Source of the DNA: Bacillota bacterium
GTDB taxonomy: Bacteria > Bacillota > Clostridia > Christensenellales > Aristaeellaceae
Direction: 5' to 3'
Assembly: GCA_023458835.1 (NCBI GenBank)
Contig: JAEWWY010000524.1
Span: 1 to 16,150 of the forward strand
DNA length: 16,150 nucleotides
The number at the start of each line of letters is the position of its first letter. Within the stretch, counting starts at the first letter, position 1. The translations under genes were made by a program, and so were the position numbers. The notes under the pieces were generated by a model. That model made no database searches. It was given only the letters and a program-made list of their open reading frames with translations, and was not told the DNA's origin. Positions 1 to 7,458 of the stretch are shown here, piece after piece.

Positions 1-353
1 ATGTGCTGAATCACGCCGGCGTTCAGGCAAAGGTCACCATCACAAAGCCCAACAGGCTGCAAAGGCTGTTCCATGATCCGGCGGCGCCTGCCCAAGCGGA
101 TGATTGGGGACAGCCGGTATGGCTTGCAGCCGCCAAGAACATTCCCTGGCAGGCGGTGCACCGGGTGGAGCTTTGGCCCGACAGAGACAAAATTCTTTTG
201 TACAGCCCACGATTTTGGCTGGTTCTGACACTGCATGCCCTGCCGGAAACGTATGATGATGCGGTGCGCTATGTCTACGACCATGTGAAGAAACGCCCGG
301 GTGTGATGAAGATGGTGCCGCCCCCGGGAGAGCTGCCGCCTCCACAACTGTAA
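1..353 (+). CDS. 3' end of a hypothetical protein gene
   Basis: An open frame enters from the left edge and ends at TAA (351-353), leaving about 116 visible codons. No ribosome binding site can be seen before the first possible start (GTG at 3), so this is taken as the tail of a gene that begins outside the window. The visible part has a mixed hydrophobic/basic stretch (VHRVELWPDRDKILLYSPRF) followed by a short hydrophobic strand, an acidic helix, a basic turn with HVKKRPGV, and a proline-rich C-terminus. I do not recognise the family. It could be the soluble C-terminal part of a small membrane protein, but that is only an impression from composition. Confidence 0.6.
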   Translation, partial: VLNHAGVQAKVTITKPNRLQRLFHDPAAPAQADDWGQPVWLAAAKNIPWQAVHRVELWPDRDKILLYSPRFWLVLTLHALPETYDDAVRYVYDHVKKRPGVMKMVPPPGELPPPQL

Positions 354-380
354 ATATTACGCAATTATTAAGAAATTCCC

Positions 381-409
381 TTGACATTGGAATAAAAGTG
401 TCATAAGAT
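381..409 (+). promoter_or_regulatory. Sigma-A type promoter of the PG-binding protein gene
   Basis: The -35 is a perfect TTGACA (381-386), followed by a 17-bp spacer and the -10 TAAGAT (404-409). The site lies 39 bp before the chosen ATG at 448. The spacer is flanked by the inverted repeat TGACA (382-386) and TGTCA (399-403), which could be an operator but may be chance. Confidence 0.8.
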
Positions 410-447
410 GGGTAAGCCATAGCATATACGCAGTTGGAGGAGTGTTC

Positions 448-3087
448 ATGAGCAGGACACAGGGAAGGGTCATAGCAAAGCAAAGGAGTGCTTTTTTTCT
501 TGCTCTCCTGCTTTTGATAAGCGTTTTTGCCCCCTACGCCCAGGCGGCGGATTACCCGTATACATCCTTCACCAATGACAAGGTGAACATGCGCCGCAGC
601 GCCAACAGCAAATCCATCGTCCTGGAACGGCTGGAAGCAAACACATCCGTTACGGTTCTGGGCGAATCCGGCGACTATTTCAAGGTATCCTACAATGACC
701 GCACCGGCTACATCATGAAAAAATACGTGGGCAACGGCGCGACGGCGGCCCCCACGGCCGCGGCCACCGCCACGGTGAAGCCTTCTTCCTCCTCCTTCGC
801 CGGCACCGTGACCGGCTTCCCTTATCAGACCACCACCAGGGACAAGGTGAATATGCGCAAGTCCGCCTCCTCCGGCTCCATCGTGCTGGAAAGGCTGCCC
901 ATGGGCGCGGAGCTGACGGTGGAAGGGGAAAACGGCAAGTTCCTGAAGGTGCGCTATAACGGCACGAGCGGTTATGTGATGGCGGAATTCGTGTATGTGC
1001 GGACAGTGGCCAGCGCCACCGCCACCCCGCCCCCCGCATCGAATGTGAACGACGCTTACGCAACCCTGGGCCGCGGCTCTTCCGGCAAAGAGGTCAAGGC
1101 CCTGCAGCAGGCGTTGAAGGAATTGAAATATCTTTCCGGCACGGCGGACGGCGAGTTCGGCGGCCAAACGGAAACGGCGGTCAAAAGCTGCCAGAAGAAG
1201 AACGGGCTTGCGGAAACAGGCACGGCGGATAAAGCGCTGCAAACGCTTCTATATGAAAACAAACCCGTCAATGCCGACGGCAAGTCTGTGAAGATCATGA
1301 CGCTGCCGCCCCTGGACGGCGTGACGATCCGCGAGGGCAACACGGGTGACGCCGTGGAGAAGCTGCAACTGCGCTTGACGGAGCTGCGCTACTATACCGG
1401 TTCCATCAGCGGCGTGTGCTCCGGTGAAACCATATCGGCTGTAAAAGACTTTCAGAAAAAGAACGGCCTCACCTCCGACGGTCTGGCCGGAAATACCACC
1501 CAAACCAAGCTGTACAGCCAGGAAGCTTTGGGAAAGGACGCGGTTGTCACGCCGGCTCCCGCTCCCATCGCCACCCCGCCGGGCAGCAAGGTGCGCCAGG
1601 GGGATGAGGGCGAAGCTGCCAGGGCGGTGCAAAAGCGCCTGAAGGAGCTGGGCTATTTGAGCGGCTCGGCGGACGGAAAATTCGGCAATGCCAGCGTAAC
1701 CGCGCTGAAAGCTTTCCAAGCGCGGCACGGCCTTGATCAGGACGGCGTGGCGGGGTCAGCCACCCAGAGCCTTTTGTTCAGCACCGCTGCCCTTCCCGCG
1801 GCGGGCGAGGTAACGCCCATTCCCACCTCCACGCCGCTGACGCCGGAAAACGTGATCGTGATCCAGCGTGGCACAAGGGGCGCTCAGGTGTTGAACCTGC
1901 AAAAGCGGCTTACGGAGCTGGGCTACTACACCGCCAAAATGGACAGCGACTACCAGGCCGCGGACATCGCCGCCCTCAAGGCGTTTCAGAAGAACAACGG
2001 CCTGAAGGCCGACGGCATCGCAGGCTATGAAACGCAAAAGGTTCTCTACAGCGAAAACGCGGTACCCGGTTCCGCTTTTACCACGCCGCCCCCGACGCCT
2101 ACGCCCCTGCCCACGCCAGCCCCTGATTTGAGCACCCTGCGCCAGGGGGATACGGGCAACGAGGTCAAGGCGCTGCAGCAGCGGCTGTATCAACTGGGCT
2201 TCCTTTCCGGACAGGCCGACGGCAATTTCGGCAGCGGCACGGCCGCGGCGGTGCTGAACTTCCAAAAGGCCAACGGCCTTACCCAGGACGGCGTGGCCGG
2301 CCCCACAACGCTTAGCACGCTGTATTCCACCGCCGCGTCGCCCAATCCCACCGCCACGCCCTCCCCCACGCCGACGCTGCTTAAACAAGGCGATAACAGC
2401 GAGGCGGTCAAGGCCATGCAGAAGATGCTGATCGATCTGAAGTACCTAAGCGGGAAGGCGGACGGCGTGTTCGGCACCCAGACCTTCCTGGCATTGAAGG
2501 CATTCCAGAACAACAACGGCCTGCTCTCGGACGGCATCGCCGGGGAGAAAACCCTGAATATGCTGGCCAGCCCCACCGCCAAGCCCGCGCCCACCGTGCC
2601 CGGGTCCACCGCCACGCCCAAACCTACCGCGTCCGCGGGGGGCTCGGTACCCAAGGCCTCCGAGGTGCGCTACGCCAACTGGTATACGGAGATCCGCTCC
2701 CGCGCAAGAGCCTACCCCTATGCCACGGTCTACGATTACAATACAGGCCTGAGCTGGAAGGTGCATATGTTCAGCATCGGCGCCCATGCCGACAGTGAGC
2801 CTGTGAGCGCGACGGATACGGCCATCATGGTACAGGCCTTCGGTGGAAAATACACCTGGACGCCCAAGCCCGTATGGGTCATCATGGGTGACGGGCGCGT
2901 GTACATGGCCTCCACCCACGACAATCCCCACGGTGTGGAGCATAACACCAGCAATAATTTCCCGGGCCATCTGTGCATCCACTTCCCGCGGACCCAGGCG
3001 GAGGTAACGGCTATCGGCGATTATGCCACCTCCCATCAAAAGGCCATCGACCTTGGCTGGCAGGCCACGCAGAAGAAGATCAATTAG
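448..3087 (+). CDS. Secreted SH3b / PG-binding repeat cell-wall protein
   Basis: This 879-residue exported protein probably binds peptidoglycan. A signal peptide occupies residues 1-33: a basic N-terminus, a hydrophobic core around 15-29, and a likely cut after AQA. Two bacterial SH3 domains follow (about 38-92 and 126-182), both containing DKVNMR(R/K)SA and a GY(I/V)M ending. Six peptidoglycan_binding_1 repeats start near residues 208, 293, 381, 472, 564 and 645. They share the pattern QGD.G..VKALQ..L..LGYL.G.ADG.FG...  and end in NGL..DG.AG..T. Thr/Pro-rich linkers join the repeats, the style of wall-exposed proteins. The last ~140 residues (from about 740) form a separate domain with His832, His841, Cys843 and His845 in GHLCIHF, recalling the His/Cys centre of YkuD L,D-transpeptidases, although I cannot assign it to that family. 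ATG 448 is preferred over GTG 442: GGAGG (436-440) is 7 nt from ATG and only 1 nt from GTG. Confidence 0.9.
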   Translation: MSRTQGRVIAKQRSAFFLALLLLISVFAPYAQAADYPYTSFTNDKVNMRRSANSKSIVLERLEANTSVTVLGESGDYFKVSYNDRTGYIMKKYVGNGATAAPTAAATATVKPSSSSFAGTVTGFPYQTTTRDKVNMRKSASSGSIVLERLPMGAELTVEGENGKFLKVRYNGTSGYVMAEFVYVRTVASATATPPPASNVNDAYATLGRGSSGKEVKALQQALKELKYLSGTADGEFGGQTETAVKSCQKKNGLAETGTADKALQTLLYENKPVNADGKSVKIMTLPPLDGVTIREGNTGDAVEKLQLRLTELRYYTGSISGVCSGETISAVKDFQKKNGLTSDGLAGNTTQTKLYSQEALGKDAVVTPAPAPIATPPGSKVRQGDEGEAARAVQKRLKELGYLSGSADGKFGNASVTALKAFQARHGLDQDGVAGSATQSLLFSTAALPAAGEVTPIPTSTPLTPENVIVIQRGTRGAQVLNLQKRLTELGYYTAKMDSDYQAADIAALKAFQKNNGLKADGIAGYETQKVLYSENAVPGSAFTTPPPTPTPLPTPAPDLSTLRQGDTGNEVKALQQRLYQLGFLSGQADGNFGSGTAAAVLNFQKANGLTQDGVAGPTTLSTLYSTAASPNPTATPSPTPTLLKQGDNSEAVKAMQKMLIDLKYLSGKADGVFGTQTFLALKAFQNNNGLLSDGIAGEKTLNMLASPTAKPAPTVPGSTATPKPTASAGGSVPKASEVRYANWYTEIRSRARAYPYATVYDYNTGLSWKVHMFSIGAHADSEPVSATDTAIMVQAFGGKYTWTPKPVWVIMGDGRVYMASTHDNPHGVEHNTSNNFPGHLCIHFPRTQAEVTAIGDYATSHQKAIDLGWQATQKKIN

Positions 3088-3102
3088 TAGACGCCACAGC
3101 AT

Positions 3103-3132
3103 ACGGCCCATGCCATACATGGCATGGGCCGT
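3103..3132. terminator. Hairpin between convergent genes, probable bidirectional terminator
   Basis: A perfect 12-bp inverted repeat (3103-3114 with 3121-3132, loop of 6) extends to 13 bp with the flanking T/A pair. It lies 15 bp after the PG-binding protein stop and about 80 bp past the amt stop. No clear T-run follows on either strand, so termination efficiency is uncertain, but position and stem strength fit a shared terminator. Confidence 0.6.
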
Positions 3133-3184
3133 AGTTTATAGTCCGGCGCAGGCACGGGGCGCCGAAGGCATTTTGCAAAATCCG

Positions 3185-3208
3185 TGAAAAGCGCGCCGGC
3201 TCTTTTCA
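3185..3208 (-). terminator. Weak hairpin directly after amt
   Basis: TGAAAAG (3185-3191) and CTTTTCA (3202-3208) form a 7-bp stem around a GC-rich 10-base loop that can pair further. It begins 3 bases past the amt stop on the minus strand. There is no proper U-tract, so this may be a 3' stabilising hairpin instead of a terminator. Confidence 0.3.
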
Positions 3209-3210
3209 GG

Positions 3211-4977
3211 CTATTCCACATCCTGCAGGGCGTGGTAGCCTTCCTCGCCGGTGCGGACCTTGACAACGTTCTCCACATCGTACACGAAGATTTTCCCATC
3301 GCCGATATGCCCGGTGTAGAGCACCTTCTTGGCCGTTTCGATCACGGTGCGGACAGGCACCTTGCACACCACGATGTCCACCTGTATCTTGGGCAGCAGG
3401 TCGAACTCCACGGCAACGCCCCGGTAATATTCCGGCTTGCCCTTTTGCATGCCGCAGCCCAATACCTGGGTCACGGTCATGCCGGTGATGCCGATATCCT
3501 CCATGGCTGTTTTCAAGGCATCAAACCTGCTTTGCCTGGTGATGACGGTGACCTTCGTCATCTTCACATCGGAGCTGACGGGCTTTTTTTCGGTAGCCAG
3601 CACCACAGGCACCGCCTCATCCGGGGAAACGGGCGGCATTGGGGCCGTTACGGAAGGCATGCCGGTGGGCAGCATGGCTCCAACCACAGGCGCGGGCATG
3701 AAGTCGGCATAGGCGGATGCCAGGCCATGCTCCTGGATATCCAGGCCCACGATTTCCTCCTCGGCCGAAACCCGCAGGCCCACGGTCTTTTTAATAAGGA
3801 AGAAGACAATGCTCATGGCGGCGAGGACATAAACCGCCACAGTAAAGACGCCCAGCGCCTGGACACCCAGCACCTCAAAGCCGCCCCCATAGAACAGGCC
3901 ATTTTTGCCGAAGGAACCAACATCAGCCCTGGCAAACAGGCCCACCAGCAGCGTGCCCAATCCGCCGCAGAGGCAATGCACGCCAATGGCTCCCACCGGA
4001 TCGTCAATCTTGAGCTTCTTGTCGATAAATTCAATGCCGAACACGATGACGGCACCGGCGATCAGGCCGATGAAGAATGCGCCCGCAGTATCCACCGCGT
4101 CACAGCCCGCGGTGATGGCCACAAGGCCTGCCAGGGACGCGTTGAAGGTCATGGATACATCGGGCTTTTTGTAGCGGACCCATGTGATGATCAATGCCGT
4201 CACGGTGGCGGCGGCAGCGGCCATATTGGTGGTAACGAAGATGCTGCTGGTGGAAATGAGCGCTCCATCCCCTGTCATGGAAACAGTGGAGCCGCCGTTG
4301 AAGCCGAACCAGCAGAGCCACAGGATGAACACGCCCAGCGCGCCTATGGTAATATTGTGGCCCAGGATGGCCTTGGGCTTGCCGTCCTTGCCATACTTGC
4401 CGATGCGGGGCCCCAGCATGGCGGCACCGACCAGGGCAGACAGACCGCCCACCATGTGCACGGCGGTGGAACCGGCAAAGTCATGGAAGCCCATCTGGGC
4501 AAGCCAGCCGCCGCCCCAGATCCAGTGGCCGGAGACGGGATAGATGATCAGGCTGATCACCGCGCTGTAGATGCAGTACGAAATAAACTTGGTGCGCTCC
4601 GCCATGGCGCCGGAGACGATGGTGGCGGCAGTGGCGCAGAACACCGTCTGAAAAATGATAAAAGCCGGGGTGGGAAAAGAGAAGGGGCCGTATTCGCCGC
4701 GGATGAGAAGATCGATGGAGCCGATGATTCCGCCATGATCAGGGCCAAACATCAGCCCAAAGCCCAGCACCCAGAACACAATGGTTCCAATGCAAAAGTC
4801 CAGCAGGTTTTTCATGAGGATGTTCCCGGCGTTCTTGGCCCTGGTGAAGCCGGTTTCCACCATGGCAAAACCGGCCTGCATAAAGAATACCAGCACGGCT
4901 GCAAGCAATATCCAGATAGTATCCACCGAGGAAAATTCGGCTACGGCTGCTTCAACGATATTGGCGGCCCCTTCCAT
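3211..4977 (-). CDS. amt: Ammonium transporter with fused C-terminal PII (GlnB/GlnK) domain
   Basis: This 588-residue membrane protein imports ammonium and carries its own PII nitrogen sensor. Residues 1 to about 425 are Amt/AmtB/Rh: about eleven membrane segments, the phenylalanine-rich entry region, Asp166 in HDFAG, and the twin histidines of the pore (His174 in AVHMVGG, His334 in GVHCLCGG). The Amt C-tail SAEEEIVGLDIQEHG ends near 418. A Pro/Ala-rich linker (about 426-472) leads to a full-length PII domain (473-588). That domain has the T-loop (QKGKPEYYRG), the Walker-like TGHIGDGKIF ATP-binding loop, and the RTGEE end. The T-loop keeps Tyr46 (GlnB numbering) but has Val at the uridylylated Tyr51, so UMP control at that site is unlikely. 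Start: AAGGAGG is 7 nt from ATG 4977; ATG 4983 would be only 1 nt from it. It lies downstream of glnN on the same strand and is probably co-transcribed by read-through. Free PII normally plugs the Amt pore; here it would act in cis. Confidence 0.95.
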   Translation of the reverse strand: MEGAANIVEAAVAEFSSVDTIWILLAAVLVFFMQAGFAMVETGFTRAKNAGNILMKNLLDFCIGTIVFWVLGFGLMFGPDHGGIIGSIDLLIRGEYGPFSFPTPAFIIFQTVFCATAATIVSGAMAERTKFISYCIYSAVISLIIYPVSGHWIWGGGWLAQMGFHDFAGSTAVHMVGGLSALVGAAMLGPRIGKYGKDGKPKAILGHNITIGALGVFILWLCWFGFNGGSTVSMTGDGALISTSSIFVTTNMAAAAATVTALIITWVRYKKPDVSMTFNASLAGLVAITAGCDAVDTAGAFFIGLIAGAVIVFGIEFIDKKLKIDDPVGAIGVHCLCGGLGTLLVGLFARADVGSFGKNGLFYGGGFEVLGVQALGVFTVAVYVLAAMSIVFFLIKKTVGLRVSAEEEIVGLDIQEHGLASAYADFMPAPVVGAMLPTGMPSVTAPMPPVSPDEAVPVVLATEKKPVSSDVKMTKVTVITRQSRFDALKTAMEDIGITGMTVTQVLGCGMQKGKPEYYRGVAVEFDLLPKIQVDIVVCKVPVRTVIETAKKVLYTGHIGDGKIFVYDVENVVKVRTGEEGYHALQDVE

Positions 4978-5034
4978 TTTCATTCCTCCTTGCATTGAAT
5001 AGGTCCGGTGGCAAAGAAAAACATAACAACAGCA

Positions 5035-5074
5035 AAAGGCGCGCAGGCGGAAGTCATTCCGCATGCACGCCTTT
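5035..5074 (-). terminator. Intrinsic terminator/attenuator between glnN and amt
   Basis: On the minus strand AAAGGCG (5074-5068) pairs with CGCCTTT (5041-5035). A G-U pair, a 3-bp stem, one mismatch and a perfect GCGGAA/TTCCGC stem with loop TGAC continue inward, so nearly the whole 40 bases fold. The 3' side runs on as TTTTGCTGTTG, a moderate U-rich tail. It lies 24 bases past the glnN stop and about 58 bases before the amt start, so it can end glnN transcripts and limit amt expression. Confidence 0.75.
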
Positions 5075-5098
5075 GTGCGCCATCAGAGCAGGGTATGA

Positions 5099-7186
5099 TC
5101 AGATGTTGAACAGCAGATCCCCGTAAGCGGGGAACGGCCAGCATTCCTTGGAAACGATGGTCTCCAGCTCATCGGCCACGGCCCGGAGCTCCGCCATGGC
5201 GGGCACCAGCTTGTCGCGGCTGTGGATGGCATGCTCCAGCAGGTCGCCCACGCCGTTATCGGTCATGGCATTGGCCAAGGCTTCGATCCTTGAGAAAAGG
5301 GAATCGGTCAGGAAGGAGAGCTTGCTCAAAAGCGCTTCCTCACAGGCAAGGTTCAGGGCGGGGATCAGCGCTTTCTTGCTGATGGCCGTGTCTGCCACGG
5401 ATTTTGAATAACGGAGCACCGCGGGCAGGATGTCCTTGCGGGCCATATCCAGCATGGTGAAGGCCTCGATGTTGATGACCTTCACATAGCCTTCCCTCAG
5501 GATCTCGCAACGGCTGTGCAATTCCGTTTCGCTGAATACCTTGTGGGCGGTAAAGAGCTTGATGTTCTTTTCCTTCACAAAATGGGGCAGCGCCGCCACT
5601 GTGGAGGTCAGGTTGAGCAGCCCGCGCTTTTCAGCCTCCGCCACCCATTCGGCGGCGTAGTTGTTGCCGTTGAAGATGATGCGCTTGTGGTCCCGAAGCT
5701 CCTTCACGATCAGCTCATTCAGCGCCGCGGTAAAATCCTTGGCGCCTTCCAGCTCCTGTGCAAACTGCCGGAGGGACTCTGCCACGGCGGTATTGATCAC
5801 GATGTTCGGGCCGCTGACGGAGAAGGAGGAGCCCAGCATGCGGAATTCAAACTTGTTGCCGGTGAAGGCAAAGGGCGACGTGCGGTTGCGGTCGGTGGAA
5901 TCCTTGGGCAGGGGCGGCAGCACATCCACGCCGATGGTCATTTCCGTTTTCTTGCGGCTGTTGTAGGGATTGCCCGTTGTCAGGGATTCCACGATGTCGG
6001 TGAGCTCTTCGCCCAGGAACACGGACACGATGGCCGGCGGCGCTTCATTGGCGCCCAGCCGGTGGTCGTTGCCGGCGCTGGCCACGGAAACCCTGAGCAT
6101 ATCCTGGTACTCATCCACGGCCTTGATCACCGCCGCCAGGAAAAGCAGGAACTGGGCGTTCTCATAAGGCGTCTGGCCCGGCTCCAGCAGGTTCAGCCCC
6201 GTATTGGTGGCCATGGACCAGTTGTTGTGCTTGCCCGAGCCGTTGACACCGGCAAAGGGCTTTTCATGGAGCAGGCAGGCCAGGCCAAAGCGGGCGGCGA
6301 TTTTCTTCATGATTTCCATGCAAAGCTGGTTGTGGTCGGAAGCCACATTGGTGATGGAAAAGATGGGGGCCAGTTCGTGCTGCGCGGGCGCCACCTCGTT
6401 ATGCTCCGTTTTGGCCAGCACGCCCAGCTTCCACAATTCCTCGTTCAAAGCGTCCATGAAGGCCTGAATGCGGGGCTTGATGGCGCCAAAATAATGGTCT
6501 TCCAGTTCCTGCCCCTTGGGCGGCTTGGCGCCAAAGAGCGTTCTGCCGGCGTAGATGAGATCGCGGCGCTTTTCATACAGCGCCCTATCGATCAGGAAAT
6601 ATTCCTGCTCCGCGCCCACGGTGGGGAATACGTGGCTCACTCCCTCATGGCCGAAGAGCTTTAAAATGCGAACCGCCTGCTTGGAAAGGGCCTCCATGGA
6701 GCGCAGAAGCGGGGTTTTCTTGTCCAGCGCTTCGCCGCCATAGGAGCAGAAGGCGGTGGGGATGCACAAAATCTTGTCCTTGATAAAGGCGTAGGAGGTC
6801 GGGTCCCAGGCGGTATAACCCCTGGCTTCAAAGGTGGCGCGCAGCCCGCCGGAAGGGAAGGAGGAGGCATCCGGCTCGCCCTTGATCAGCTCCTTGCCGC
6901 TGAATTCCAGAATCACGCCGCCGCCCTTGACGGGGGAGATGAAGCTGTCGTGCTTTTCGGCGGTGATGCCGGTCATGGGCTGAAACCAGTGGGTATAGTG
7001 GGTGGCGCCCTTTTCCACGGCCCAATCCTTCATAGCGTTGGCTACGATGTTGGCTACGTGCGGGTCCAGGGGCTTGCCCTCATCGATCGTCCTTTGCAAG
7101 GCGCAGTACGTTTCCTTGGGCAGGCGTGCCCGCATGGCAGCATCGTTGAATACCATGCTGCCAAAAAACTCCTTTATATTCGCCAT
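5099..7186 (-). CDS. glnN: Type III glutamine synthetase
   Basis: This 695-residue enzyme makes glutamine from glutamate, ammonium and ATP in the cytoplasm. The length fits the large GSIII family (about 700), as opposed to GSI (about 440-470). Family signatures are intact: THWFQPMTGITAEKHDSF (residues 62-82), the acidic metal-site segment VGAEQEYFLID (190-200), HNEVAPAQHELAP (262-274), NGSGKHNNWS (315-324), a NEAPPAI segment and the FEFRMLGSS arginine/glutamate motif. Start: GGAGG (7198-7194) is 7 nt before ATG 7186. An in-frame ATG at 7192 is too close to it, and ATG 7258 has no ribosome binding site. The frame is open far upstream, but that would overlap the divergent GS-like gene. Its promoter is at 7332-7360, and a leader of about 140 nt contains an intrinsic terminator, so expression is probably attenuated. 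amt follows downstream. Confidence 0.97.
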   Translation of the reverse strand: MANIKEFFGSMVFNDAAMRARLPKETYCALQRTIDEGKPLDPHVANIVANAMKDWAVEKGATHYTHWFQPMTGITAEKHDSFISPVKGGGVILEFSGKELIKGEPDASSFPSGGLRATFEARGYTAWDPTSYAFIKDKILCIPTAFCSYGGEALDKKTPLLRSMEALSKQAVRILKLFGHEGVSHVFPTVGAEQEYFLIDRALYEKRRDLIYAGRTLFGAKPPKGQELEDHYFGAIKPRIQAFMDALNEELWKLGVLAKTEHNEVAPAQHELAPIFSITNVASDHNQLCMEIMKKIAARFGLACLLHEKPFAGVNGSGKHNNWSMATNTGLNLLEPGQTPYENAQFLLFLAAVIKAVDEYQDMLRVSVASAGNDHRLGANEAPPAIVSVFLGEELTDIVESLTTGNPYNSRKKTEMTIGVDVLPPLPKDSTDRNRTSPFAFTGNKFEFRMLGSSFSVSGPNIVINTAVAESLRQFAQELEGAKDFTAALNELIVKELRDHKRIIFNGNNYAAEWVAEAEKRGLLNLTSTVAALPHFVKEKNIKLFTAHKVFSETELHSRCEILREGYVKVINIEAFTMLDMARKDILPAVLRYSKSVADTAISKKALIPALNLACEEALLSKLSFLTDSLFSRIEALANAMTDNGVGDLLEHAIHSRDKLVPAMAELRAVADELETIVSKECWPFPAYGDLLFNI

Positions 7187-7241
7187 ATCCATGCCTCCTA
7201 CCATACATATCCCAATCATTGCGCGGATAACCAGCCTGGAA

Positions 7242-7267
7242 GCCGCCGTTTTCCTCATGGCGACGGC
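7242..7267 (-). promoter_or_regulatory. Second hairpin in the glnN leader
   Basis: On the minus strand GCCGTCG pairs with CGGCGGC (7 bp with one G-U) around a 12-base loop. It lies between the leader terminator and the ribosome binding site. The loop contains TGAGGAAA (7257-7250), which also occurs in the apical part of the terminator hairpin (7307-7300). A paired-hairpin arrangement recalls ANTAR target RNAs, but the published loop pattern as I remember it (A at position 1, G at position 4 of a hexaloop) is not matched. Confidence 0.35.
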
Positions 7268-7273
7268 AGTTCC

Positions 7274-7319
7274 AAAAAACAAGGCAAGGGTGCTGCGAGT
7301 TTCCTCACAGCGCCCTTGC
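7274..7319 (-). terminator. Intrinsic terminator in the glnN leader (attenuator)
   Basis: On the minus strand GCAAGGG (7319-7313) pairs with CCCTTGC (7290-7284). Past one C/A mismatch, GCTGTGAG pairs with CTCGCAGC (8 bp, one G-U) and is closed by a GAAA loop. A T-rich tail ending in TTTTTT (7279-7274) follows. It stands only a few bases after the predicted transcription start and about 88 bases before the glnN start codon. There is no T-run on the plus strand, so it works only in the glnN direction. Confidence 0.8.
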
Positions 7320-7331
7320 TGTATGGGGAGG

Positions 7332-7360
7332 AGTATAATCCTTTTCCTGATGGATGTCAA
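7332..7360 (-). promoter_or_regulatory. glnN promoter
   Basis: On the minus strand a perfect TTGACA (7360-7355), a 17-bp spacer and TATACT (7337-7332) form a near-consensus sigma-A promoter. Two 7-base A-tracts lie upstream (plus-strand T7 at 7364-7370 and 7385-7391), 21 bp apart. They resemble an UP element or phased bend. The -35 lies within the small palindrome GGAT-N4-ATCC (7352-7363), a possible operator. Confidence 0.85.
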
Positions 7361-7396
7361 TCCTTTTTTTGCCGCAGCCCGATATTTTTTTGCGCG

Positions 7397-7413
7397 GGCC
7401 TTTACAGGCCTTT
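7397..7413. repeat. GGCCTTT direct repeat in the divergent intergenic region
   Basis: GGCCTTT occurs at 7397-7403 and 7407-7413, one helical turn apart, between the two divergent promoters. The spacing could suit a dimeric regulator on one DNA face, but the repeat is short and may be chance. Confidence 0.25.
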
Positions 7414-7458
7414 GTATGGCAAAAAAGGCAGGGGGGCTAGCAATGTACGCCGAACGTA

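Noticed and set aside
40..1242. A 400-codon minus-strand frame over the first gene and the wall protein
   Set aside because: Arg/Gly/His-rich antisense shadow with no ribosome binding site. It overlaps a plus-strand gene with signal peptide, promoter and clear domains.
448..3087. Phage endolysin or autolysin assignment for the SH3/PG-binding protein
   Set aside because: No amidase, NlpC/P60, lysozyme or peptidase M23 motif is visible, and no phage genes lie nearby.
3184..4998. A 604-codon open frame on the plus strand antisense to amt
   Set aside because: It mirrors the Amt-PII gene, has a His/Gly/Ala-rich composition typical of GC-rich antisense frames and no recognisable domain, while the minus strand encodes a clear transporter.
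5516..6664. A 382-codon plus-strand frame inside glnN
   Set aside because: Antisense to a fully conserved type III glutamine synthetase; low-complexity composition and no start signal.
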